DNA of 40,626 nucleotides from JBBRNH01 sp038230415 (GTDB lineage Bacteria > Bacteroidota > Bacteroidia > Cytophagales > Spirosomataceae), in assembly GCA_038230415.1 (NCBI GenBank), contig JBBRNH010000047.1:1-40626 (forward strand), in the 5' to 3' direction. This document shows, piece by piece, positions 32,055 through 40,626 of the stretch (the first letter of the stretch is position 1; every line of letters starts with the position of its first letter). A program made the translations under genes and the position numbers. The notes below the pieces were generated by a model. That model made no database searches. It was not told the DNA's origin and saw nothing but the letters and a program-made list of their open reading frames with translations.

Positions 32055-32159
32055 TTAATACTTGCGCTCTTTTTTTTGCAGCCACCGACCGGCTATAAAC
32101 GCCGAACCGAGCAGAACGGCATAAAACAGGAGCGTGAGGGGCGTTGATAAATCTAACAT
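32055..32159 (-). CDS. 34-residue single-span membrane peptide
   Basis: This small ORF gives MLDLSTPLTLLFYAVLLGSA and then FIAGRWLQKKERKY. It has a hydrophobic helix (about 7-24) followed by a positively charged tail, so it should insert with the C terminus in the cytoplasm. A matching -7 box lies 29 bases upstream on the same strand (32188-32195). It sits between the acyltransferase and the isomerase-like gene in a 298-base gap. I do not recognise the family; the shape is that of small respiratory-complex or regulator peptides such as CcoQ/CydX-type proteins, but no such neighbours are seen. Confidence 0.5.
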   Translation of the reverse strand: MLDLSTPLTLLFYAVLLGSAFIAGRWLQKKERKY

Positions 32160-32187
32160 GATCTGTATTTTGTTTGACAACTACCGG

Positions 32188-32195
32188 CAAAAATA
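32188..32195 (-). promoter_or_regulatory. -7 promoter box for the 34-aa gene
   Basis: TATTTTTG on the minus strand, followed by GCCGGTAG, matches TAnnTTTG. It ends 28 bases before the ATG at 32159. The same core is used in front of valS. Confidence 0.5.
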
Positions 32196-32253
32196 CGACG
32201 CAAAATTAGAAAACAGCCGTCACCTGCCTTTGTTCTCCTAAAGCCTGATACTC

Positions 32254-33192
32254 ATGACTCCAACCCGTCGCCAGTTTTTGACCGCAGCCGCTACCGTTGC
32301 CGGAGCCGCATCAGTTGCCAAAACGATACCGTTATCTGCCCAAACTGCGCCGACTCGCCCGGTGATCTCGGCCAACCAATACAACTGGATCACGTTTTAT
32401 GGGCGGCAGGGCAAAGCCTGGATGGCCGACCCCGATGCGTGCCTAACCGAGTATGCCGAAACCGGGCTAACTGCCTTTGAGCCATCGTTTAACACCGCTG
32501 GTGAGGTAACAAAATTAGCCCCGTATCTGAAAAAATACGGCCTTGCAATGCCCTCACTCTACGTGGGTAGTGCGTTGCACCGGGCCGAAGACGGGCCGAA
32601 GTCCATCGAAACCATCCTGCAAATTGCCGACGTTGCCAGGTCAATCGGCACCCGGATTATTGTCTCGAACCCGTCACCAATCAAGTGGGGAGGCCCCGAT
32701 AACAAAACCGATTCTCAACTAATCACCCAGGCCCAAAACTTAGATAAATTGGGAGCCGAACTCCGGCAGCGCGGCCTTACGTTGGCCTACCATACCCACG
32801 ATATTGAACTCCGGGCGGGAGCGCGGGAGTTTCACCATTCGCTGCTTGCCACCGACCCAAAAAACGTGTCCCTCTGTCTCGATGCTCATTGGGTGTATCG
32901 GGGGGCGGGCAACTCGCAGGTCGCCTTGTTTGACGTGGTGAAATTATACGGCAAGCGCATCGTTGAGGTTCACCTGCGTCAGTCGAAAAACGAAATCTGG
33001 ACCGAGACCTTCACCGCCGACGGCGATATTGACTATCCCCGGCTGGCCCGCGAACTGAAAACGTTAGGCATAAAGCCACAGTTGGTAATCGAGCAGTGCT
33101 TAGAAGAAAAAACACCCCTTGTGCTGGGCGCAGTAGAAGCCCACAAGCAGGATTTAAAAACTGTATTAACTGTATTTGCCGGAATTTTGTAA
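32254..33192 (+). CDS. Tat-exported sugar phosphate isomerase/epimerase (AP-endonuclease-2 fold)
   Basis: The 312-residue protein starts MTPTRRQFLTAAATVAGAAS, a twin-arginine signal, and then has a xylose-isomerase-like TIM barrel. Seen are AYHTHDIELRAG (about 177-188), LCLDAHWVYRGAG (about 208-220), VEVHLRQSKNEIWTETF and QLVIEQCLE (about 276-284), which carry the His, Asp and Glu of the metal site. Proteins of this type are common periplasmic sugar isomerases in Bacteroidota. The substrate is unknown. A lipoprotein gene follows 36 bases later on the same strand. Confidence 0.83.
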   Translation: MTPTRRQFLTAAATVAGAASVAKTIPLSAQTAPTRPVISANQYNWITFYGRQGKAWMADPDACLTEYAETGLTAFEPSFNTAGEVTKLAPYLKKYGLAMPSLYVGSALHRAEDGPKSIETILQIADVARSIGTRIIVSNPSPIKWGGPDNKTDSQLITQAQNLDKLGAELRQRGLTLAYHTHDIELRAGAREFHHSLLATDPKNVSLCLDAHWVYRGAGNSQVALFDVVKLYGKRIVEVHLRQSKNEIWTETFTADGDIDYPRLARELKTLGIKPQLVIEQCLEEKTPLVLGAVEAHKQDLKTVLTVFAGIL

Positions 33193-33228
33193 TTTTGATT
33201 CCATAAATTTCATTCAACACAAACGGCC

Positions 33229-34020
33229 ATGAATCCCCGCATTCCACTGATAGCCACGTTATTAGTCACAGCCCTTGTCGGTTGCGCCCCATCGGTCTCG
33301 CGCCTGACCCTGCAACCCGCGTCCGGCGATATAACCACGCTCGACGGGCGGGCCGTGACCAAAGCCGAACGCGAGAACGTGGTGGTGGTGGCCTCGTTTG
33401 AGCGCGAAGAATATGATTATGTAGTCTTGGATGTTGAAATCAAGAACCGCACCGCGCTTCCGCTCGATATGAATCCCGCCGATTTTCGGTTGGTGGCTCT
33501 CGGCGCGGCTCAGGACACACTGCCCGACCCCAAAACCGCTACCTTACCCTATCTGCGGGCTGCGGCAAACCCCGGTTATGAATCTGGGCGCGTTGAATTA
33601 AAGCAAAAACAGGAGGTGAAACGACTTAAAACGGCCAAAATTATTAACACTGTCTTGCTCGTGGCTGTGGTTGCCTCTGACGTGTCGAGTTCGGTAAACA
33701 ACCGAAATTTTGGCGAATGGCGTAGCAACCGATTGAGCCATGATGCGGCCTATCAGCTCGTTAACATCAAGCGGGCAGCAGACCACGGCACATTTGCCAA
33801 CCGGATGCAACGCTACGATTACGAAGCCTACCGCTGGCGCGAATTAGCCCTGAAAGCCACCACCGTTGCCCCCGGCGAATCGGTGCGGGGACTGGTGTTT
33901 CTGCCAAAAATGCCGCAAGCCCAATACATTGGCCTGACCTACGCGGCCCCCGAACAACCCGGCATTTCGCTACTGTTTCGGCAAACCGAGACGATAACAG
34001 GTGGCCGGGCAAAGCAGTAA
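33229..34020 (+). CDS. Hypothetical lipoprotein
   Basis: This 263-residue protein begins MNPRIPLIATLLVTALVGCA, a lipoprotein signal with Cys19. The mature part has a beta-rich domain (VVLDVEIKNRTALPLDMNPADFRLVAL, about 65-92), a predicted hydrophobic segment near 137-152 (IINTVLLVAVVASD) and a later half that ends in LVFLPKMPQAQYIGLTYAAP. I do not recognise a family with certainty. The long hydrophobic segment in the middle may be a membrane anchor or hydrophobic core. It follows the sugar-isomerase-like gene, so a joint role is possible. Confidence 0.65.
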   Translation: MNPRIPLIATLLVTALVGCAPSVSRLTLQPASGDITTLDGRAVTKAERENVVVVASFEREEYDYVVLDVEIKNRTALPLDMNPADFRLVALGAAQDTLPDPKTATLPYLRAAANPGYESGRVELKQKQEVKRLKTAKIINTVLLVAVVASDVSSSVNNRNFGEWRSNRLSHDAAYQLVNIKRAADHGTFANRMQRYDYEAYRWRELALKATTVAPGESVRGLVFLPKMPQAQYIGLTYAAPEQPGISLLFRQTETITGGRAKQ

Positions 34021-34484
34021 TTATGCCGCCACTAAGAGCCTTGATTTATGGATTTATGGGGGGCACTGCAATTCGAGCCGGGCGAAAAGTAAGGTTGTAG
34101 CTATAAAATTAGTTGAGACTTTATACGGTTCGGCTAATTACCGCTTACGGCCCAATTGCCGACCTGATAGTTTTTCCAGATGACTCGAAACTTTGCTACG
34201 TCTGTTACTGAGAAACCTAATTGGTCAATCAGTAATGCTTTGTCTACAATATCTCAGCAATTCCCACTATAGAAAATCAGGCTCCCAAGATGTTGCATAT
34301 AGCTGAGATTTTTCAAAGCAAAAATTAGAATTAGACACTTATAAAAGCCGTTCGTGTACTGTTATTTCGAGATAAAATGTAAATAAAAAATAACGCAGGA
34401 AAATGTTGACTTAATGCAACGTTTTTGTCTCGTGCAGAAAAACACAATGAAGAAATGAATTGTTAGACAACAGTGTCCCCGTAC
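34021..34484. other. AT-rich intergenic stretch, no gene seen
   Basis: These 464 bases between the lipoprotein gene and the convergent kup gene are visibly richer in A and T than the flanks. I find no tRNA, terminator with a clear T-tract, riboswitch or plausible gene here. The short open frame at 34001-34183 starts inside the lipoprotein gene and lacks any recognisable domain. Confidence 0.55.
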
Positions 34485-36428
34485 TTAACTCGTAATGCGT
34501 CTCAATTTTACATTCTCGACCGGGCGGATGAGCAACGGCACTTTCTCGATCTTTACCGAACTGCTGTCCAAGCCAAACCAGCGGTCTTCGGGGGTGGTGA
34601 AGCCTTTCACAAAGAAATACAGCTTCATAATCAGTTGCTCGCGTTGCGGCAGGTCATTCTCGAACGATAGAAACCGCTCCAGCACCACAAACCGGAAATC
34701 ACCAATCACGTTTTGGCGGCTCAATGATTCGTAGCGGCTCGTGATGTCAACCTCTTTGTTGCGAACCATGTCTTCGATTACCTTCCTGAAAAACAGGTTG
34801 ACACGTTGCTCTACGCGGAAACCGAGCCGGAACGTGACTTTGTAGCAATCATCAACGGCGATGGTGTTTACCTTGTATTCCATCGTGTAGGGGTCGTCGG
34901 TGATGTCAACGTGAACAAACCAGTAGATGTCGGCACGTTTGGGGCGTTTCTGAAAAATGGAGTAAATAATCTTGGTTTCGATTTCGGATTGCCGGGCCGC
35001 GTTGCTCATAAAAATCAGGTGCGTAGCGTATTTCGGGATGCTCACGTCGCGGCTGAGTTCTTTGAACGCCTGCACATACTGGTCAATACGGACGTATTCA
35101 GTGAGCCGGAGTTTGATCTGGAAAGCTTGCAGCCAGATGTACATCACGCCCACAATAACGGCTCCGATGAGGATAGACACCCAGCCGCCGTTAGGAAATT
35201 TGAGCAGATTAGCTACCAGAAATGAGCCTTCGATGGTTAGATAAACCGTTAAAAATGCGACGATTCCCCACGCTTTAAATTTCTTGACATAGAGATAATA
35301 TGAAAACAAAATGGTGGTCATCAGCATCGTCAGTGTGATGGCAAGGCCGTATGCAGCCTCCATATTGCTCGATTCGCGGAAATACAGCACAATACCGACG
35401 CAGCCTGACCAGAGTAATAAGTTTACGCTCGGCACGTATAGTTGCCCTTTCTGCACCGACGGATACCGAAGCCGCACTTTGGGCCAGAAGTTAAGCCGGA
35501 TGGCTTCGCTGATGAGCGTAAATGACCCGCTGATGAGGGCCTGACTGGCAATAACGGTAGCGGCTGTGGCAATCACGATGCCGATAATCAAAAACCATTC
35601 GGGCATGAGTTCATAAAATGGATTGCGCTCGCCGAGGGGTTTCCCTTCGATGCTCAACAGCCATGCGCCCTGCCCTAAGTAGTTCAGCACCAGACAGGTT
35701 TTCACAAAAACCCAGCTAACCCGGATATTGCCCCGCCCGCAGTGACCGAGATCGGAGTAGAGGGCTTCGGCCCCGGTGGTACACAGAAAAACGGCCCCCA
35801 GCAGCCAGAACCCCCCCGGATACTCGACTAATAACCAATAGGCATAGTACGGATTGAGCGAAGCCAGAATACCGGGTGCGGTGCTGATTTGGGCGATGCC
35901 CAGCACGGCCAGCATCGTAAACCAGACGATCATAATCGGGCCGAAGGCCGTGCCAACTACGCCCGTGCCAAACGCCTGAATCATGAACAACAGCGTCAGA
36001 ATCACCAGCACAATCGGCACTGTAGGAATGTTAGGATAGATGGCTTCAAGCCCTTCTACTGCCGACGACACCGAAATTGGCGGGGTAATAATACCATCGG
36101 CCAGCAGCGTGGCCCCACCCAGAATGGCCGGTACGGTGAGCCACCTGGCGTGTCGCCGAATTAATGCATAAAGGGCAAAGATTCCGCCTTCGCCTTTGTT
36201 ATCGGCCCGCAAAATGAGCGTTACATATTTAACGGTCGTTTGAAGGGTCAGCGTCCAGAAAATGCAGGATATGGCTCCCCGAATCACCTGGGCATCAATG
36301 GGCTTGTCTGGGCCGGTAATGGCTTTCATTACATACAGGGGTGAGGTGCCAATATCGCCGTAGATGATGCCTAACGCAATCAGCAGACCCGCTGCCGATA
36401 CTGCATCCATTTTTTGTTTATGTTCCAT
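34485..36428 (-). CDS. kup: Low-affinity potassium transporter Kup
   Basis: This is a 647-residue member of the KUP/HAK/KT family: K+ import at the inner membrane, probably with H+. The family start GIIYGDIGTSPLYVMKAI (about 19-36) is present. About 12 hydrophobic spans follow through residue ~450, then a soluble C-terminal domain ends in RRITS. The length is typical. A -7 box (TATATTTG, minus strand) is at 36478-36485. It is convergent with the upstream lipoprotein gene and separated from it by the AT-rich stretch. The family is sure. Confidence 0.94.
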   Translation of the reverse strand: MEHKQKMDAVSAAGLLIALGIIYGDIGTSPLYVMKAITGPDKPIDAQVIRGAISCIFWTLTLQTTVKYVTLILRADNKGEGGIFALYALIRRHARWLTVPAILGGATLLADGIITPPISVSSAVEGLEAIYPNIPTVPIVLVILTLLFMIQAFGTGVVGTAFGPIMIVWFTMLAVLGIAQISTAPGILASLNPYYAYWLLVEYPGGFWLLGAVFLCTTGAEALYSDLGHCGRGNIRVSWVFVKTCLVLNYLGQGAWLLSIEGKPLGERNPFYELMPEWFLIIGIVIATAATVIASQALISGSFTLISEAIRLNFWPKVRLRYPSVQKGQLYVPSVNLLLWSGCVGIVLYFRESSNMEAAYGLAITLTMLMTTILFSYYLYVKKFKAWGIVAFLTVYLTIEGSFLVANLLKFPNGGWVSILIGAVIVGVMYIWLQAFQIKLRLTEYVRIDQYVQAFKELSRDVSIPKYATHLIFMSNAARQSEIETKIIYSIFQKRPKRADIYWFVHVDITDDPYTMEYKVNTIAVDDCYKVTFRLGFRVEQRVNLFFRKVIEDMVRNKEVDITSRYESLSRQNVIGDFRFVVLERFLSFENDLPQREQLIMKLYFFVKGFTTPEDRWFGLDSSSVKIEKVPLLIRPVENVKLRRITS

Positions 36429-36477
36429 ACATACAGCCGTCCGGTTTCTGGTTGATTCGGGCGGCTGAAACAGGGCG

Positions 36478-36485
36478 CAAATATA
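36478..36485 (-). promoter_or_regulatory. -7 promoter box for kup
   Basis: TATATTTG on the minus strand fits TAnnTTTG and lies 49 bases before the kup ATG, between kup and the end of the dehydrogenase gene. Confidence 0.5.
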
Positions 36486-36510
36486 GAGTTAGATTGGTGA
36501 GTTCGGAATC

Positions 36511-37881
36511 TTATAGCCCCAGTTGGAGCCGCCCGGTTGCGGCCAGCGAAACCCGACCCCCGGCCTCATACTGCATCCGCAAGGCATGGACGGTTGCGCC
36601 AGCGGCAACGCTCACCGCATGGCGCACAACCGCCACCTCAGAAGCCGTTGGAATCTGCCCGCCCTCCCACGTTGTCGGCACACTCCAATCGCCGTTCTGC
36701 GCCGTCTGCCGAACGTTGCTGTATGTAATCCGGTAGAGACCGCCGGTGGCTAAACTCAGATAATACAGGTTTCCGTCGGGGCCGGTAGTCAGGCCTACAC
36801 CATTGCCCGACAGACCTGTGGCAAACGAAGACCGCACGGCTGTTGATCCTGATATATTCAGTACGTTGATCCAGTTATTGCAAAAATCCTGAAAGAAATA
36901 CGTCCCCGAAAAACTGGCTGGGTAAGTGGTGATGGGCGGGTTAAAAAACGCCCCGCCCGTAATGGCGCACCCCACACCATCGCCCCCGCCGTGTGCGTAG
37001 GCATAAACCGGATTGGTCAAGGCTGTATTGCTGGATGGGCCTTCGGCAATGGGCCAGCCGAAATTCAGCCCGCCGGTGGTAGCATCGTTGATTTCTTCCC
37101 ACGTACTTTGCCCCACATCATTCACAAAAAGTTTGCCCGTGCCGGATTGAAACGTGAGCGTATACGGATTCCGTAGGCCGTAACCCCAGATAGACCGATT
37201 GGTTCCGGTAGCGGTGCTATAAAACGGATTATCGGTCGGGATGCTGCCATCGGCGTTGATTCGCAGCACTTTACCCAGCCGGTTGGCAAATGTTTGTGCA
37301 TTACTGCTGTTCGCATTATCGCCAACACCGATATAGAGTCTGCCATCCGGCCCAAAATCCATCGAGCCGCCGTTGTGGTTGGTGGGGCCAAGATTTTCCA
37401 GGTCAAGTAAAACGGTTTCGCTGCCCGGCACCACCACATCACCGTTGGCCGTAAAGCGGCTGACGCGGTTATGCACCACGACTGTTCCACTGGCTGGAAC
37501 GGTGTAGTACAGATAAATGTATTGATTCGTGGTAAAATTTGGGTCAAAGGCCAGGCCGATCAAACCCCGTTCGCCCACGTTATCAACAGTCAGTTGTATG
37601 AATGACGTTGACAGCAGACTGCCGTTTTTGATCACGCGCAACGCCCCGTTCTGCTGGCAAACAAAAATCCGGCTATCGGGCGCGAACTTCACCACCGTTG
37701 GGCTGCTAAGGCCATTGGCAACCAGCGTCTGGCTAAACCCCGCCGGAAACGTCTGGGCGTGAATCACTGATACGCCCGATGCCAGAAACAGCCCAACAAC
37801 GAGCGTAACAACTTGAAAGTCAGTGATTCGTCTTGTCATTTTACGGGCGGCAGCGCGAAGAAATTTATGAAAAGTCGTCAT
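36511..37881 (-). CDS. PQQ-dependent sugar dehydrogenase (glucose/sorbosone type), secreted
   Basis: The 456-residue protein has an N-terminal signal (VTLVVGLFLASGVSVIHAQ, ending near residue 43). A six-bladed glucose/sorbosone-dehydrogenase propeller follows, with FVCQQNGALRVIKNG, ERGLIGLAFDPNF (about 104-116), HNGGSMDFGPDGRLYIGVGD (about 164-183), GYGLRNPYTLTF and GPDGNLYYL. The last ~70 residues (NVRQTAQNGDWSVPTTWEGG and a right-handed repeat RVSLAATGRLQLGL) form an extra C-terminal module found on secreted proteins of this group. The long N-terminus before the signal suggests the true start may be the Met at residue 15. The enzyme acts outside the inner membrane; the substrate is not known. 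Confidence 0.83.
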   Translation of the reverse strand: MTTFHKFLRAAARKMTRRITDFQVVTLVVGLFLASGVSVIHAQTFPAGFSQTLVANGLSSPTVVKFAPDSRIFVCQQNGALRVIKNGSLLSTSFIQLTVDNVGERGLIGLAFDPNFTTNQYIYLYYTVPASGTVVVHNRVSRFTANGDVVVPGSETVLLDLENLGPTNHNGGSMDFGPDGRLYIGVGDNANSSNAQTFANRLGKVLRINADGSIPTDNPFYSTATGTNRSIWGYGLRNPYTLTFQSGTGKLFVNDVGQSTWEEINDATTGGLNFGWPIAEGPSSNTALTNPVYAYAHGGGDGVGCAITGGAFFNPPITTYPASFSGTYFFQDFCNNWINVLNISGSTAVRSSFATGLSGNGVGLTTGPDGNLYYLSLATGGLYRITYSNVRQTAQNGDWSVPTTWEGGQIPTASEVAVVRHAVSVAAGATVHALRMQYEAGGRVSLAATGRLQLGL

Positions 37882-38059
37882 GGGCGTATGTTGATACGGG
37901 TACAGAGTGGGGATATCCCCGATTAAATTTATCTGATTTCAAAGTACACTCCAACCTGAAAATCAGGTTTTCTCCGAAAAATTATTCTACGTCCATCGGA
38001 TTATAGGAATAGCTACGCAGTGCATTGCGGACTGATAGCGATGAAATGCCGATATTTCG

Positions 38060-38067
38060 TAGGTTTG
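38060..38067 (+). promoter_or_regulatory. -7 promoter box for the Tricorn-like gene
   Basis: TAGGTTTG matches TAnnTTTG and lies 30 bases before the ATG at 38098. No -33 element is clear at the usual spacing. Confidence 0.5.
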
Positions 38068-38097
38068 TTACCTCCTTTCATTCTAAAAATCAACTAC

Positions 38098-40626
38098 ATG
38101 AACCATTTACGTCTTCTCTTCCGGGTCGTGCTGCTGGCCGGGGCCATCACCACCACCGCCCTGGCCCAAAAACCGCTCTGGATGCGCTACCCCGCCATCT
38201 CGCCCGACGGCCAAACCATCGTCTTCAGCTATCAGGGCGACCTCTACCGCGTACCGACTGCCGGGGGACAAGCCCTGCCGCTGACCATCCACGAGAGCTA
38301 CGACTTTATGCCTGTCTGGTCGCACGATGGCAAACAAATCGCGTTTGCCTCTGACCGATACGGCAACTTCGACGTGTTTGTGATGCCGGCCACCGGCGGA
38401 GAAGCCAAACGCCTGACGTTTCACTCGGCCAACGACCTGCCATCCGATTTTTCGGTTGATAACCAACGCATTACGTTCTCCTCGGCCCGCACCGACGATG
38501 CCGCCAACGCCCAGTTTCCGCTTGGTCTGCTCGGCGAATTATACAGCGTGCCGGTTGGCGGTGGCCGCAGCCGGATGGAACTGACCACCCCCGCCGAACT
38601 CGCCCGGTATAGCCGCGATGGAAAACAGCTACTTTATCAGGACATCAAAGGCTACGAAGATCAGTGGCGCAAACACCACACGTCGTCTATCACCCGCGAC
38701 CTGTGGCTTTATGACGCGCCAACCGCCAAACATACGCAACTGACCACCTTCGCCGGGGAAGACCGCAACCCGATTTTCTCGCCCGACAACCGTACCGTTT
38801 ATTACCTCAGCGAGAAAAGCGGCTCGTTCAACATTCATTCGTTTGCGGCTGGCAACCCGGCTGACAGCAAGCAACTTACCAAATTCAGTAAGCACCCGGT
38901 TCGGTTTCTGAGCGGTTCCGATACGGGTACGCTCTGCTTCGGCTTCGATGGCGAAATTTATACGATGGCACCGGGCAGTCAGCCACAAAAAGTGAACATT
39001 CAGATTCTGAACGACGGGCGGCTGACGAGCAGTAAAATTGTGCCGATCAACACCGGCGCGACCGAAATGGCCCTCTCGCCGAACGGCAAAGAAATCGCGT
39101 TTATCTCGCGGGGCGAGGTGTTTGTGACCTCGGTGGAGGGCGGCATCACCAAGCGCGTCACCAACACGCCGGAGCAGGAACGGTCGGTGAGTTTCAGCCC
39201 CAACGGTCGCTCATTGGTCTATGCCGCCGAACGGCAGAACAACTGGAATATCTACCGGACAAACATCGCCCGCAAAGAAGAACCGTATTTCTATGCGTCA
39301 ACGGTGCTGAATGAAGAGCCGGTAATTGCCACCGATGCCGAAGAATTTCAGCCGATGTTTTCGCCCGATGGCAAAGAAATCGCCTACCTCGAAAAGCGCG
39401 TTGTGCTGAAAGTCATGAACATCGCCACCAAAGCGACCCGAACGGTGTTGCCCGCCGACAAAAACTATTCGTACTCAGACGGCGATCAATACTACGCCTG
39501 GTCGCCGGATGGGAAGTGGTTTCTGGTGGATTTCGGCCCGACGAGCATTTTTACGAGTGATGTCGGTTTGGTATCGGCAGACGGTAAATCGCCGGTGGTG
39601 AACCTGACCCAAAGCGGCTACAACGAAGGCAACGCCAAATGGGTGATGGGCGGCAAAGCCCTGATTATGGAAGCTGACCGCGACGGCATGAAAAATCACG
39701 GCAGTTGGGGGGGCGAAAGCGATGTCTATGCCATGTTCTTCTCGAAAGACGGGTTTGACCGTTTCCGGTTGACCAAAGACGACGCGGCATTAGCCAAAGA
39801 GCAGGACGAAAAAGAGAAGAAGGACAAAGACGAGAAGAAAGATAAGCCGGAGCCGGGCAAAAAAGATAAACCAACCAGCAAGGGCGACACCTTGACCAAC
39901 GGTAAACCGACGCTGGCCGCGCTGGTACAAAAAGCTGATTCGACTCTGAAACTCGACCTCGACGGGATCGAAGACCGCAAACTCCGGCTAACGATTCACT
40001 CCTCGCGGCTGGCCGACATGGTGCTGAGTAAAGACGGCGAAAAACTGTTTTATCTGGCTCAGTTCGAGAAAACAACCGACCTGTGGGTAACGGAACTGCG
40101 GACGAAAGAAACCAAAATTCTGGCGAAAGATGCCGGGTCAGAATTAGTACTGAGTAAAGACGGAAAGAGCCTGTTTGTGATGTCAGAAAAGGGTATTTCC
40201 AAGATTGATGCCGAGTCGGGCAAGAAAGAACCCGTCACCATCAGCAGCGAAATGAACCTGAGCTATCAGGCCGAAAAAGCGTATATCTTCGACCACGCCT
40301 GGCGGCAGGTGCGCGAGAAATTCTACGTCACCGACCTGCACGGCGTAAACTGGGCCGATTACCACACCGAGTACCAGAAATTTTTGCCCCACATCAGCAA
40401 CAACCGCGATTTTGCCGAACTCCTGAGCGAGATGCTCGGCGAACTGAATGCCTCGCACACGGGCTGCCGCTACGCCCACCCGCAACTGAATCAGGACGCT
40501 ACGGCTTCGCTGGGCCTGTTTTATGACCAAACATACACCGGCGACGGGCTGAAAATCAGCGAAGTAATGAAAAAAGGCCCGCTCGACCGGGCATCGTCTA
40601 AACTGAAACCGGGCGTGATCATCGAG
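38098..40626 (+). CDS. Tricorn-like S41 peptidase, partial (runs off the window)
   Basis: From ATG 38098 the frame stays open to the end of the window (843 codons). After a signal peptide (LLAGAITTTALAQ) come two WD/TolB-like propellers with repeated SPDG and SPNG motifs (WMRYPAISPDGQTIVFSYQG, FMPVWSHDGKQIAF, EFQPMFSPDGKEIAYLE, YYAWSPDGKWF). A Lys/Glu-rich linker (KDEKKDKPEPGKKDKP) lies at about 578-593. The C-terminal tricorn C1 domain (AWRQVREKFYVTDLHGVNW) then starts, followed by the beginning of a PDZ domain (GLFYDQTYTGDGLKISEV). The catalytic S41 domain lies beyond the window. The product should be exported and degrade peptides. Confidence 0.9.
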   Translation, partial: MNHLRLLFRVVLLAGAITTTALAQKPLWMRYPAISPDGQTIVFSYQGDLYRVPTAGGQALPLTIHESYDFMPVWSHDGKQIAFASDRYGNFDVFVMPATGGEAKRLTFHSANDLPSDFSVDNQRITFSSARTDDAANAQFPLGLLGELYSVPVGGGRSRMELTTPAELARYSRDGKQLLYQDIKGYEDQWRKHHTSSITRDLWLYDAPTAKHTQLTTFAGEDRNPIFSPDNRTVYYLSEKSGSFNIHSFAAGNPADSKQLTKFSKHPVRFLSGSDTGTLCFGFDGEIYTMAPGSQPQKVNIQILNDGRLTSSKIVPINTGATEMALSPNGKEIAFISRGEVFVTSVEGGITKRVTNTPEQERSVSFSPNGRSLVYAAERQNNWNIYRTNIARKEEPYFYASTVLNEEPVIATDAEEFQPMFSPDGKEIAYLEKRVVLKVMNIATKATRTVLPADKNYSYSDGDQYYAWSPDGKWFLVDFGPTSIFTSDVGLVSADGKSPVVNLTQSGYNEGNAKWVMGGKALIMEADRDGMKNHGSWGGESDVYAMFFSKDGFDRFRLTKDDAALAKEQDEKEKKDKDEKKDKPEPGKKDKPTSKGDTLTNGKPTLAALVQKADSTLKLDLDGIEDRKLRLTIHSSRLADMVLSKDGEKLFYLAQFEKTTDLWVTELRTKETKILAKDAGSELVLSKDGKSLFVMSEKGISKIDAESGKKEPVTISSEMNLSYQAEKAYIFDHAWRQVREKFYVTDLHGVNWADYHTEYQKFLPHISNNRDFAELLSEMLGELNASHTGCRYAHPQLNQDATASLGLFYDQTYTGDGLKISEVMKKGPLDRASSKLKPGVIIE

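Noticed and set aside
34001..34183. 60-aa open frame overlapping the lipoprotein end
   Set aside because: It starts inside the lipoprotein gene, has no domain and lies in AT-rich non-coding DNA.
38025..38354. 109-aa frame over the start of the Tricorn-like gene
   Set aside because: It is out of frame with the clear signal peptide and SPDG repeats of the real gene.

Overview
The window looks like a chromosomal segment from a Bacteroidota bacterium of the order Cytophagales, probably near Spirosoma and relatives. The evidence is the gliding lipoproteins GldJ and GldH, a carboxypeptidase-like/TonB-dependent outer-membrane receptor, RicT/PSP1, DUF4175, DUF1501, promoter -7 boxes of the TAnnTTTG type, and few visible Shine-Dalgarno sites. 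The placement rests on recognised protein families and motifs; no database search was possible.

Layout. (1) 1-9795 is mostly housekeeping: the 3' end of accD, a perfect bidirectional terminator, a DUF4175 coiled-coil membrane protein with a small coupled upstream gene, comF, gldJ and mfd. (2) 9796-13843 is accessory: a first DUF6934-plus-small-protein module, a broken alpha/beta-hydrolase remnant, then five close-packed minus-strand genes (ring-cleaving dioxygenase, hydrolase, a muconolactone-isomerase-like protein, a barnase-like lipoprotein RNase and a barstar). (3) 13955-17316 holds a TPP riboswitch, a TonB-dependent receptor that is probably for thiamin, and a second DUF6934 module sitting between two exact 104-bp copies of the receptor's 3' end. 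(4) 17313-19820 holds a TPR protein and an intergenic region packed with DnaA boxes, which is a candidate oriC. (5) 19821-28335 holds purD, ricT, a small secreted TonB-plug-like protein, a TlpA-like thioredoxin, gldH, a LON-domain protein and valS. (6) 28336-40626 holds an orphan fragment, secreted and Tat-exported proteins (DUF1501, sugar-phosphate isomerase-like), an acyltransferase, a 34-aa membrane peptide, kup, a PQQ-type sugar dehydrogenase and a Tricorn-like protease running off the end.

The most unusual signal is the pair of DUF6934 modules. Each has its own -7 box exactly 38 bases upstream of its ATG, a 4-base ATGA overlap between the large and small gene, and a small protein ending in DW(S/T)TFKK. 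Each is also bracketed by a duplicated piece of a neighbouring gene (104 bp for the receptor end, 21 bp for the mfd start). This looks like a compact gene pair that has been inserted twice within 7 kb, and its function is not known to me. Other points of interest are the DnaA-box field that reaches into two coding genes, the lipoprotein RNase/barstar pair, and two repeat-derived in-frame insertions in valS.
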